From NCBI RefSeq assembly GCF_048548695.1, contig NZ_JBLYIF010000013.1: a stretch of DNA of 64,000 nt; one strand, 5' to 3'. Below, in pieces: positions 35,019-44,122 of this stretch. Every line of letters starts with the position of its first letter. The first letter of the stretch is position 1. A program made the translations under genes and the position numbers. Under the pieces are notes generated by a model. That model saw only the letters and a program-made list of their open reading frames with translations. It made no database searches and was not told where the DNA came from. This stretch comes from Neptuniibacter sp048548695. Lineage in GTDB: Bacteria; Pseudomonadota; Gammaproteobacteria; Pseudomonadales; Balneatricaceae.

Positions 35019-37340
35019 GTGGCGGTAGCTTTTAAAGTTTCAGCTAGGGCGCTTCGCCATTTAGGCGCAGAATTAATAACATCAGATGATATTGCACTAT
35101 ATGAGTTAATCAAGAATTCATTTGATGCTAAATCAGAAAATGTAACTATCAAAATCAGCTATCCTTTCTCCCGTTCAGAGGAGAGGCTTAAGCAACTTTG
35201 TAAAAGTTGGTCAAATAAAAGTTTTATTGCTCGATTATCAAGCTACATAAATAGTGACATTAATCATGAGTTAAAAGAAAAGATAGTCAATGAATTTTAA
35301 AAATTATCAGCCTCAAAATCATTAGAAAAATCTATATCTTTACTTTATAAAGAATTCTGTAGGATTGAAATTGTTGATACCGGCAATGGTATGAACAGTG
35401 ATACTTTAGAAAATGCTTTCTTAGTGATAGGAACACCAACTAAATTATACTCAAAGTCTGAAGATAACGATCTGATACTTGGTGAAAAAGGTATTGGCCG
35501 CTTATCTATGATGAGACTAGGAAATAGAGCATATGTTGAGTCAGGTGTTTCAGGTGAAGCTTATTGTCAAGCTGTAGATTTTGACTGGTTAGAGTTCAAC
35601 GATCCAGAAAAATATATTGATGATATAGAAATTGATATTATTGAAGAATCATCAGCTAAAGAAAGTAAACAAAAAGGAACCAGAGTAACTATCACTTCAC
35701 TTAATTCATTTTGGGATATAAATAAGTCAACTGAGTTTGCACAAACATTTTTAAGAAGACTTCAGCACCCATTTGATAAACACAAACGCATCTACCCTGT
35801 TAACTTCTTCTTTAACGATGTACAGATTGGTTCCCCACCAATTAGGAAATGGTTCAAAGAAAGTGCAAACTTCTATGTCGAAATATACTTTGATCCTTTT
35901 GTAAAAACCGATGATGAAGTAGTCCTAACAAGACACTTAAAGTGGCAAGACTCAGATGTTTTTGAAAAACGTGAATGGAAAAGAAAAGACTTACTTATAG
36001 AGTTAGAAGAGTTTTCAGAAAATGATTTAACTTCACTTGGTTCCTTTGATGTCAAAGCTCTATGGTTCAACCGAGCAAATATTAAGTCTCATAGTGTTGA
36101 TGGGAAAGTTAACACCGTTAAAGAAGAATTAAATAAATGGTGTGGAGGTTATGCTATCTATCGTGATGGTTTTAGGATAGGACTTACAGGAAGCATGGAA
36201 GACGACTGGCTCAAAATGGACTCTAAAGCTCTAAGATCACAAGGTTACGCATTTAACCGATATCAGACTGTAGGTGCTCTATCTATTACATCAGAGCATA
36301 ATCCAAGTTTAATTGATGCTTCAAACAGAGAAAGTCTTATAAGCTGCGAAGCTTTCGACACATTAAAATGTATTGTTTCTGATGTTATTAATAAAGACCT
36401 TAAATCGCATATAAGTACAGTAAAAGAAGTTACATCTAAGATAAAAATATCAGAGCACACTACTGAAAATGCAATTTCAAAGTCTAAGAGTAACTTAAAG
36501 CGAACAATTACAGCGGTAAATGATCTTAAGAAAAGAGTGGGTTCAGGCTTTAAAAAAGATTTAGAAGATATTGGTGTATCAATAAAAACACACTTAGAAG
36601 ATGTACAAAACCTTGAAAAAGCAGTTTCCTTAGCCCGTGACCAAAGAGTTGAGCTATTAGAGCTAGCTGGAATGGGGTTAGTGGTAGACCAAGTAGTACA
36701 TGATCTAGCTAGGTTGACAGAAAGAGCGAATGAATACCTTAACGAAATAGAAGAAGTTGATCACTCAGAGGAAACAGCAAAGATTATAAAAGTTTTAAAA
36801 GATCAACTAAAAACAACTAACAAGCGTATAAGAACTGTAGATAAGCTAAGTCCTTCAGGACGAAATAAAAAAGAAGGATTCGATATAGTTGAATTCTCAC
36901 ATGAAGTTCTTACGGGCTATAAGAGCCGATTTGAAAGGCATGATATAGAAGCCAGTGTTGCGCTAGATGGCTCTACTGCTCAACGCGGGCTTAGAATAAC
37001 CATGGTACGCGGACTAGTTGCTCAAATTATAGAGAACCTATTAGATAACTCTCTTTTCTGGCTAAAGGTTGGCCTTAAAGATGGTGAGAGCAAACGTAGA
37101 ATTATGATAGATATTGACAGTCAGTCAAAAACTTTATCATTTTGCGATAGTGGCCCAGGTATAGACCCAGCATATGTTAATGATATTACACGACCATACT
37201 TTTCAACTAAACCTAATGGAAAAGGGTTAGGTCTATTCATTATTAAGGAACTTTCTGACTATCATAAGATAAACTTTTATATTGATACTTTGCCTGATGA
37301 TGATGGAAAGCTAAGAAATTTTGTTTTAGAGCTACCGTAA
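35019..37340 (+). pseudogene. Dual-GHKL ATPase / kinase-like protein with in-frame stop
   Basis: One frame of 773 codons interrupted only by TAA at 35,298-35,300 (codon 94). GTG 35,019 follows AAGGAGA. Before the stop is an Hsp90/MutL-type N-box (ELIKNSFDA, 29-37); after it come G1 (VDTGNGM, ending at codon 125) and G2 (LGEKGIGRLS). A coiled-coil region leads to an H-box-like MGLVVDQVVHDLARL (His at codon 561), then a second, histidine-kinase-like ATPase: IIENLLDNS, DSGPGID, YFSTKPNGKGLGLFI. The stop splits the first ATPase site. An internal ATG at 35,391 opens a 649-residue frame, but without the N-box. It could be a pseudogene, readthrough or a sequencing error. The receiver gene follows after 9 bases. 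Confidence 0.75.
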
Positions 37341-37349
37341 GGGTTATAA

Positions 37350-39257
37350 ATGGACGTTTCCCAAGAAAATGGAACTAAAGATACAATTAAGATTGCTCTT
37401 CTTGATGACAATCTAAAACCTCTAACAATTAATGACATTCAAGATACAAACTTAGTAGATTTAATCCTTACACCAACAACAAACGAGCATAGCTTTGTCA
37501 TCAATTACTCTATTGATAACAATAAAACGCCTGAAGGTTTTAGTTCAGATGATCCAGACCAAGTTGATGAATTTTTAAGTAGTGAGACCTTCTATAAAGA
37601 AGTTATAATAACTAGGGATTTCCAAAAAGCTGCATCTGAGGCTCATCCGAACTTAGTTATTGACGACATTAGTATTGAGTTAATCCAAGACATTGAAGTT
37701 TTTAAAAACATATATGAAGCATTTTCGGATAGTAAGTATGAAATCACCCAACTTCATGAAAGACCAAGAGGCGTGGATTTAAAAGGCTATAATTTGATTT
37801 TAATGGATCTTATGATGCAGGATGAAATAAAATCAACTGAAGAAATAGCCGATTATATTGGTGAGATTGTTAAGTTTTCTGACGAGAAATCGTTCCCCTC
37901 ATTTATACTAATGTCTAGTCATCCTGAAATTAATGAGAATAGAGCTACTATTCGAGAAAAGGCTAAACTTAGCTCTTTAGGTTTCACTATATTACATAAG
38001 AGTGAAATTTCTAATATTAACGGTGACAAACGACTTTCTCTAATAAGCAGTCAAATGTTTGATAATAAAAAGATATCATATCAATTGAGTAATCTTTTTA
38101 AATGTTTCGAAAAAAGCCTATCAGAGGCTTGGTTAAAAACATCTCAAAACATTTGGAATCTTGATGCAGCATTTTTACAGTATATTCATCGAAATACTAG
38201 TCATGAAAATTATGCATTTGAAGATCATTTATTAGAAGCCATATGTAAGCACCATTTATGGCATGTTGAAAGCTGCGATGAAACTATAAAAGCTATTAAG
38301 TCATTAGCTGCATCTTTCGAGACTAAAAAGGCACCATACGCATCCTTTCAGAGCTACTCCAAAGAATCTCCGTTTGCAGCACACGACCTAGCAGCAAAAA
38401 ATATGTTCATTGGTTCAACAAAGAGCGCTCCGCATAGAATAGAGTCACATAAGTGTGATGATGATACTTTGAGCACATATTTACCATTTGGTGCTCTATT
38501 GGTTGAGGGAAACAAACTCGAAGATGGAAAAAGGTGTTTAATTCATTGCTCACAGCTATGTGATCTAAGTAGAAACATATTTAAGCATGATATGAGCTTA
38601 GTTTTCATTGAAGCAACAATCCATAAAAACCAGCCGTATACAGCTTTTGGAAAAACTAACCCCCGGTTTGTAATACCAATCCCTTCTAACAACCCAGAAG
38701 AGTTGTGGTCTGCCCACATAAACCTCAAAAAAGTAGTATCAAGACCAGCAAAAGAGATGATTTTTTATCTCGAACAGAACTGTTGGTACACCATAAATTA
38801 TGTAAGAGCTGATGTAGTAAGACAAATAAGGCAAGAATCCTTTCAGCAGCTTTCTAGAATAGAAGCTAATGTTAGTTCAAGTAATGCATCTAATCATGCA
38901 AAGTGCCTTATTAGAGTAAAGACAGATAAGGAAGTTAATGATCATTGGTACAACTCATCCAGCAATACTCAACAAGATGCTCAGCCTATCAATTTGACTA
39001 AATTCATTGATTACCACTTGATTGGACCAGAAAGTTTAGAGCTATCAATTTGGCTAAATCAGGTTTTAGAAACTGAAGGCTTTAATCATATTCCTAAAAT
39101 TGAAGAGATCGAAAATAGCCTTCGCTCAAAGCTAGGACGTGATCACAAAGCCAAAGATGTTATTAAAGAGATAAAAATAATAGTTTCTCCTGAAATCCCC
39201 AAACAAGCTAATTGTCTTTCAAAGGGTAATGCAATGATTATTCTAATTATTGAATAA
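37350..39257 (+). CDS. Receiver-domain protein with unknown C-terminal region
   Basis: A 635-residue protein. Residues 101-230 form a receiver with all key positions: acidic pair D105-D106 (LVIDD), phospho-acceptor D153 (LILMDLMM), S189/S190 (FILMSS) and K217 (TILHK). About 100 residues precede it. Residues 240-635 match no family I know; no HTH, nuclease motif or membrane helix was seen. It follows the dual-GHKL gene by 9 bases and is probably its phosphotransfer partner. It could control the Ssp-like genes or be the effector that acts on invading DNA. Very AT-rich, with a different base composition from the chromosomal genes. A bidirectional terminator follows. Confidence 0.7.
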   Translation: MDVSQENGTKDTIKIALLDDNLKPLTINDIQDTNLVDLILTPTTNEHSFVINYSIDNNKTPEGFSSDDPDQVDEFLSSETFYKEVIITRDFQKAASEAHPNLVIDDISIELIQDIEVFKNIYEAFSDSKYEITQLHERPRGVDLKGYNLILMDLMMQDEIKSTEEIADYIGEIVKFSDEKSFPSFILMSSHPEINENRATIREKAKLSSLGFTILHKSEISNINGDKRLSLISSQMFDNKKISYQLSNLFKCFEKSLSEAWLKTSQNIWNLDAAFLQYIHRNTSHENYAFEDHLLEAICKHHLWHVESCDETIKAIKSLAASFETKKAPYASFQSYSKESPFAAHDLAAKNMFIGSTKSAPHRIESHKCDDDTLSTYLPFGALLVEGNKLEDGKRCLIHCSQLCDLSRNIFKHDMSLVFIEATIHKNQPYTAFGKTNPRFVIPIPSNNPEELWSAHINLKKVVSRPAKEMIFYLEQNCWYTINYVRADVVRQIRQESFQQLSRIEANVSSSNASNHAKCLIRVKTDKEVNDHWYNSSSNTQQDAQPINLTKFIDYHLIGPESLELSIWLNQVLETEGFNHIPKIEEIENSLRSKLGRDHKAKDVIKEIKIIVSPEIPKQANCLSKGNAMIILIIE

Positions 39258-39273
39258 TCTATAAAGCCCTACT

Positions 39274-39300
39274 AAAAAGCAGCCATTCGGCTGCTTTTTT
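39274..39300. terminator. Bidirectional terminator at the right end of the element
   Basis: AAAAAGCAGCC-ATTC-GGCTGCTTTTTT. It ends the cargo operon, and its A tract gives a T tract on the minus strand, so it can also stop gyrB transcripts that enter the element. Confidence 0.88.
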
Positions 39301-39318
39301 ATTTTTAAATCATTTCAA

Positions 39319-39374
39319 ATGAGACGCCGTATCATACTTATGAGACGGAATCTCACTTGATATGAGATTTGACA
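39319..39374. repeat. Right transposon end with three phased repeats
   Basis: Cores ATGAGA (TCTCAT on the minus strand) start at 39,319, 39,340 and 39,362: spacings of 21 and 22 bases, two helical turns. The outermost belongs to the terminal repeat 39,350-39,374, which ends TTTGACA. Closely packed 21-22-base sites resemble the TnsB sites at the Tn7 right end. Confidence 0.72.
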
Positions 39375-39379
39375 GTTAG
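39375..39379. repeat. Target-site duplication, right copy (GTTAG)
   Basis: An exact copy of 26,550-26,554, directly after the right terminal repeat and directly abutting the gyrB stop codon at 39,380-39,382 (minus strand). Confidence 0.88.
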
Positions 39380-41803
39380 CTATACATCCAGGTTTGATAC
39401 CTGCAGTGCATTGGCTTCGATGAAGTTACGCCGCGGCTCAACTTCATCACCCATCAAGGTGGTAAACAACTGATCAGCGGCGATAGCGTCTTCGATTGTT
39501 ACCTGAAGCATACGGCGTGATTCCGGGTCCATAGTCGTTTCCCATAGCTGCTCAGGGTTCATCTCGCCCAACCCCTTGTAACGCTGAATGTAGTACCCGC
39601 GACGAGACAGGTCGAGCAACCAGCCGAGGCCCTCACCGAATGACTTGATCTCCTTGCGGCGTTCGCCCTTCTGCATATAAGCACCTTCTTCCAGCAAGCC
39701 AGAAAGCACTTGAGCCATTGAGTTCAGCAAATTGTATTCACGCGATGCAAAGAACTCTTGGTTTAGTGTGTAGTAGTGCGAAACGCCATGCTGAATCTGC
39801 TTAACCTTGACCACGAAGTGGCTGTGTTCTTTATCTTCCTCTACCAAAGCCTGGTAGCTAACAGCATTATCATTCAATTCAGCCAGGGCATCATCATATG
39901 CATCACACCATTCAGCCACCGCATCCTGATTTGACATCTGATCTGCTGGGAAAGCCTGCACCTTCAACAAAGACTTCAGCACATCTTCCGGATAGATGCG
40001 GGACATACGGTCAATGGTACGCAATACCGCGCGATACTGGTTAATCAGCGACTCAAGCTCCGCTCCACCAATACCTGGCGCCGCTTCATTCACATGCAAC
40101 GCTGTATTTTCCAACGCACCCTGCAGCAGATACGCATCCAGTGCCTCATCATCCTTAAGATAACTTTCCTGTTTACCCTTTTTGATCTTGTACAACGGCG
40201 GCTGGGCAATATAGATATGGCCACGTTCGATCAATTCTGGCATCTGCCGGAAAAAGAAGGTGAGCAACAAGGTCCGTATATGCGAGCCATCCACATCAGC
40301 ATCCGTCATGATAATGATGTAGTGGTAACGCAATTTATCAGGATTGTACTCTTCACGACCAATACCGCAGCCAAGCGCGGTAATCAGCGTGCCGACTTCG
40401 GCTGAGCTCAGCATTTTGTCAAAGCGTGCTTTTTCGACGTTAAGGATCTTACCTTTCAACGGTAGAATAGCCTGGGTTTTACGAGCGCGCGCCTGCTTAG
40501 CAGACCCTCCCGCAGAATCACCCTCCACCAGATACAGTTCAGAGAGAGAAGGATCTTTTTCCTGGCAATCCGCCAACTTACCGGGCAGGCCCGCTATATC
40601 CAATGCACCTTTACGCCGAGTCATCTCCCGGGCTTTACGCGCTGCTTCCCTGGCACGAGCCGCATCAATCATCTTGGATACAACTGATTTGGCCTCCTGC
40701 GGATTCTCTTGCAGGTAGTCGGACAGCAGCTCTCCCATGATCTGCTCAACTGCAGACTTAACCTCGGAAGAAACCAGCTTATCCTTGGTCTGGGATGAGA
40801 ATTTAGGATCCGGTACTTTTACCGAAACTATCGCCGTCAAGCCTTCCCGGCTGTCATCGCCCGTGGTATTAATCTTGCCACCTTTATTCAGGCCTTCAGA
40901 TTCGATGTAGTTATTCAGCGACCGGGTGAGGGCAGCGCGGAAGCCTGACAGGTGAGTACCGCCATCGCGCTGCGGAATATTATTGGTAAAGCAGTGAATG
41001 CTCTCTTGGTAACTGTCATTCCATTGCATCGCCACCTCAACAACGACACCATTCTCATGCTCTGATGTGAAGTGGAACATCTTATTGATGGTGGACTTGT
41101 TGGTATTCAGGTATTCGACAAACGCAGCCAGTCCACCTTCATATTCATACACATCTTCACGACCACTGCGCTCATCCTTCAACACTATGCGTACGCCGGA
41201 GTTGAGGAACGACAATTCGCGCAGCCGCTTAGCCAGTGTGTCGTAGTGGAAAGTGATATCGGTAAAGGTATCAGTCGATGGCCAAAACCGAACCATCGTA
41301 CCGCTGCTTTCAGTTTCGCCAACGATACCCAGAGGCGCTTGAGGTTCACCATGACGGTAGAGCTGCTCGTGCACCTGCCCATTACGGCGAATACTCAGTT
41401 TCAGCTCACTGGAGAGGGCGTTAACCACAGACACACCAACGCCATGCAGACCGCCGGAAACCTTGTAAGAGTTATCATCAAACTTACCGCCAGCATGCAG
41501 AACCGTCATGATAACTTCAGCGGCAGAAACACCTTCTTCTTCATGCAGCTCAGTGGGAATACCACGACCGTTATCGGAGACGGTGACACTGTCATCGAGA
41601 TGGATGGTGACATTGATTTCGCTACAATGTCCGGCCAGTGCTTCATCTATGGAGTTATCGACGACCTCAAACACCATATGGTGCAGACCGGTGCCATCAT
41701 CCGTATCACCGATATACATGCCAGGGCGTTTTCTAACGGCATCCAGGCCTTTAAGCACCTTGATACTGGAAGAATCGTAATTCTGATTATCGTCGCCGCT
41801 CAT
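39380..41803 (-). CDS. gyrB: DNA gyrase subunit B
   Basis: An 807-residue type II topoisomerase ATPase subunit. GHKL motifs VFEVVDNSIDEA and DNGRGIP, the SGGLHGVGVSVVNALS loop, the TOPRIM acidic residues EGDSAGG and DADVDGSHI, and the C-terminal RYKGLGEMNPEQLWETTMDP are all intact. It introduces negative supercoils with GyrA. It ends the dnaA-dnaN-recF-gyrB cluster, 28 bases after recF. Its own terminator appears to have been displaced by the transposon-like insertion right after its TAG stop. Confidence 0.97.
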   Translation of the reverse strand: MSGDDNQNYDSSSIKVLKGLDAVRKRPGMYIGDTDDGTGLHHMVFEVVDNSIDEALAGHCSEINVTIHLDDSVTVSDNGRGIPTELHEEEGVSAAEVIMTVLHAGGKFDDNSYKVSGGLHGVGVSVVNALSSELKLSIRRNGQVHEQLYRHGEPQAPLGIVGETESSGTMVRFWPSTDTFTDITFHYDTLAKRLRELSFLNSGVRIVLKDERSGREDVYEYEGGLAAFVEYLNTNKSTINKMFHFTSEHENGVVVEVAMQWNDSYQESIHCFTNNIPQRDGGTHLSGFRAALTRSLNNYIESEGLNKGGKINTTGDDSREGLTAIVSVKVPDPKFSSQTKDKLVSSEVKSAVEQIMGELLSDYLQENPQEAKSVVSKMIDAARAREAARKAREMTRRKGALDIAGLPGKLADCQEKDPSLSELYLVEGDSAGGSAKQARARKTQAILPLKGKILNVEKARFDKMLSSAEVGTLITALGCGIGREEYNPDKLRYHYIIIMTDADVDGSHIRTLLLTFFFRQMPELIERGHIYIAQPPLYKIKKGKQESYLKDDEALDAYLLQGALENTALHVNEAAPGIGGAELESLINQYRAVLRTIDRMSRIYPEDVLKSLLKVQAFPADQMSNQDAVAEWCDAYDDALAELNDNAVSYQALVEEDKEHSHFVVKVKQIQHGVSHYYTLNQEFFASREYNLLNSMAQVLSGLLEEGAYMQKGERRKEIKSFGEGLGWLLDLSRRGYYIQRYKGLGEMNPEQLWETTMDPESRRMLQVTIEDAIAADQLFTTLMGDEVEPRRNFIEANALQVSNLDV

Positions 41804-41831
41804 CCAAGTCTCCTAAACCTCTCATCCGGGT

Positions 41832-42923
41832 TTACGCGTCTGTTACCAACGCGCCAGCCGCAATATGAAAAGTGGCAATTGCAGTTTCAGGTCGCCAGTG
41901 CTCTGCCAGAGAGCTGTGGTCGACACATGTAATAAAACACTGGTTACCGGACTGCTCTAATAATGAACAGAACAGCCGGTTGTGTTGCTGATCCAGTTCT
42001 GACGGAAGATCATCTATCAGGTACACACAAGGGCGGTTATGCGTCTGTTGAAATAAAGCACCCTGTGCCAGCTTTAACGCACTTACCACCAGCTTTTTCT
42101 GACCCCGTGACAAGCGCTCTGAAGCACTATGTCCCTCGGCTTTAACCCTCAAGTCAGCCCGCTGTGGGCCACTGGTGGTATGCCCCATGGCCAGATCACG
42201 GTCAAAATTGGCAGCCAGTACATCATCCAGGCTGCGTTTGCTGTCCCATCCGCTACTGAAACCAAGGTCAATCTTGATGCCGGGTAGCAGATGTTCCAGT
42301 GCGTCATTAAACGCCGGGATCAACTGGGCCAGATAGCTACGCCTGAGTTCAGTTAAAGCGTTGGCAAAGCTGACAAATTCTGTATCCCAGACCTGCCTCA
42401 TTCGAGGGTCAATCTTACCACATTTCAACAGGCTATTACGCTGTTTTAATACCCTTCTGAAGCCCCGCCATAGCTGAATAAAGCCACTATCGGCATGAAA
42501 CACACCCCAATCGATAAATTGCCGTCTGTGTGCAGGTGAACCTTCCAATAATTGAAAGGTATCTGCATTGATAACCTGCAATGGCAGTAGCTCAGCGAGT
42601 GTCGAAAGATCAATATCCTGCCCGGCAAAGCGGATCCGTGGTTCGCCCTCAAGCTGGCGCTCAATGCCGAGCGGTTTGACCTCTCCCTGATTAAGCGGAT
42701 CAAGCTCTGCGTAGACCACACAGTCCCGCTGTTCGGCCTGAATCAGGTGACGTGCCTGATTGGTGCGAAAGGAGCGTGCCAGACCCAACAGGTGAATGGC
42801 TTCAAGCACACTGGTCTTACCGCTACCGTTTTCGCCATAGATCAGATTGATTCCGGGGCAGGGCGTCAGGGAAAGTGCCGAAAGGTTTCGGATCCGGTGA
42901 ATGCGGAGTTTAGAAATGGCCAT
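41832..42923 (-). CDS. recF: DNA replication and repair protein RecF
   Basis: A 363-residue SMC-like ATPase: Walker A GENGSGKTSVLEAI near residue 30, ABC signature LSRGQKKLV near residue 275 and Walker B YLIDDLPSELD near residue 305. With RecO and RecR it loads RecA at single-strand gaps. Position between dnaN and gyrB is standard. Length and motifs are typical. Confidence 0.96.
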   Translation of the reverse strand: MAISKLRIHRIRNLSALSLTPCPGINLIYGENGSGKTSVLEAIHLLGLARSFRTNQARHLIQAEQRDCVVYAELDPLNQGEVKPLGIERQLEGEPRIRFAGQDIDLSTLAELLPLQVINADTFQLLEGSPAHRRQFIDWGVFHADSGFIQLWRGFRRVLKQRNSLLKCGKIDPRMRQVWDTEFVSFANALTELRRSYLAQLIPAFNDALEHLLPGIKIDLGFSSGWDSKRSLDDVLAANFDRDLAMGHTTSGPQRADLRVKAEGHSASERLSRGQKKLVVSALKLAQGALFQQTHNRPCVYLIDDLPSELDQQHNRLFCSLLEQSGNQCFITCVDHSSLAEHWRPETAIATFHIAAGALVTDA

Positions 42924-42975
42924 GGTGGCAAGGATATGCAGGCCGACAGCGAATACCGTCGGCCTGCATCAAGAA

Positions 42976-44079
42976 TTACATGCGCATCGGCATTACGACA
43001 TAGAGGCTACCCGCCTCATCAAAACCTTCGACCAGCGCACTGGAATTGGAATCAGCAAGTGTCAAACGCACCACATCGGAATTGAGGATCGACAAAACAT
43101 CCAGCAGATAATTGACGTTAAAGCCAATTTCAAGGCTATCACCGGTATAATCCACCGCCAGAGTCTCTTCCGCTTCTTCCTGCTCAGGGTTATTTGCCAT
43201 CACCTGCAGATAGCCATCTGACAGAGACAAACGCACGCCACGGTATTTTTCATTCGACAGAATAGCAATACGGCTCAGCACCTGGCGCAGCTCAGTACGA
43301 TCCGCGAGGATAATTTTGTTACCGCCCCGGGGAATAACCCGCTGGTAATCCGGAAATTTGCCATCCACCAACTTAGAGGTAAAGGTAAAGTCACCCACAT
43401 GAGCACGGATATGATTGGCACCCACTACCAGACGCAACTCAGCTTCACCGTTTTGCAACAGGCGGGCGAGCTCAAGGATACCCTTACGCGGTACAATAAT
43501 CTGATGCTCAAGTCCTTCAGGACCCGATACCTCTGTCACACTGGTCGCCAAGCGATGACCGTCAGTTGACACAGAGCGTAGCTGGTTATCACTGACTTCC
43601 AGTAACATACCGTTCAGGTAATACCGTACATCCTGCTGCGCCATGGAGAAGCCGGTTTTATCGATCAGTGTGCGCAACTGATGCTGCACCATCGCCAGCT
43701 CCATGGTTTCAGGGCTGTCTTCGACATTCGGAAATTCAGCAGCGGGCAGGGTAGAGAGAGAGAAATGACTGCGGCCAGCGGTGATTTTCATTTTCTGACC
43801 GGACAGAGACATCTCGATCCGGGCGGCTTCCGGTAAGGATTTACAGATATCCATCAGCTTGCGTGCCGGAACAGTAACCGAACCACTTTCGGCTGGTTCA
43901 TCCAGTGTAACGCGACCCACCAATTCTACTTCCAGGTCGGTACCTGTCATAGAGAGCTGGTCATCTTCGGCAACCAGCAAGATATTGGAGAGCACAGGGA
44001 GCGTCTGACGACGTTCAACGACACCGGCCACCAACTGCAAGGGTTTAATCAAAGCTTCGCGTGAGATGACAAATTTCAT
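42976..44079 (-). CDS. dnaN: DNA polymerase III sliding clamp (beta subunit)
   Basis: A 367-residue clamp with the usual three-domain repeat. N-terminal MKFVISREALIKPLQLVAGVVERRQTLPVLSN and the C-terminal LYVVMPMRM that ends the hydrophobic binding pocket region are conserved. It encircles DNA and tethers Pol III and many partners. It follows dnaA by 43 bases. Confidence 0.97.
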   Translation of the reverse strand: MKFVISREALIKPLQLVAGVVERRQTLPVLSNILLVAEDDQLSMTGTDLEVELVGRVTLDEPAESGSVTVPARKLMDICKSLPEAARIEMSLSGQKMKITAGRSHFSLSTLPAAEFPNVEDSPETMELAMVQHQLRTLIDKTGFSMAQQDVRYYLNGMLLEVSDNQLRSVSTDGHRLATSVTEVSGPEGLEHQIIVPRKGILELARLLQNGEAELRLVVGANHIRAHVGDFTFTSKLVDGKFPDYQRVIPRGGNKIILADRTELRQVLSRIAILSNEKYRGVRLSLSDGYLQVMANNPEQEEAEETLAVDYTGDSLEIGFNVNYLLDVLSILNSDVVRLTLADSNSSALVEGFDEAGSLYVVMPMRM

Positions 44080-44122
44080 CGGTTATCTACCTACCTTTTA
44101 TACCGGATCTGTTCCCGTATGA

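Larger units (their letters stand above)
26555..39374. mobile_element. Tn7-like transposon carrying an Ssp-like/GHKL-receiver defence module
   Basis: A 12,820-base element bounded by imperfect inverted repeats (TGTCACATCTCATAT left; TGTCAAATCTCATAT right on the minus strand; 20 of 25 positions match overall) and flanked by 5-base duplications GTTAG. It is AT-richer than its surroundings. The ends carry repeated TCTCAT-core sites as in Tn7-like elements. It sits immediately after the gyrB stop codon, and the end with phased repeats faces gyrB, as the Tn7 right end faces glmS. No tnsA, tnsB or tnsC gene is present; only a TniQ-like fragment remains, so it now looks non-autonomous. Contents: DUF4145/Sel1 gene, IS407-type remnant, SspB/C/D-like genes, dual-GHKL gene and receiver gene. 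Confidence 0.85.
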
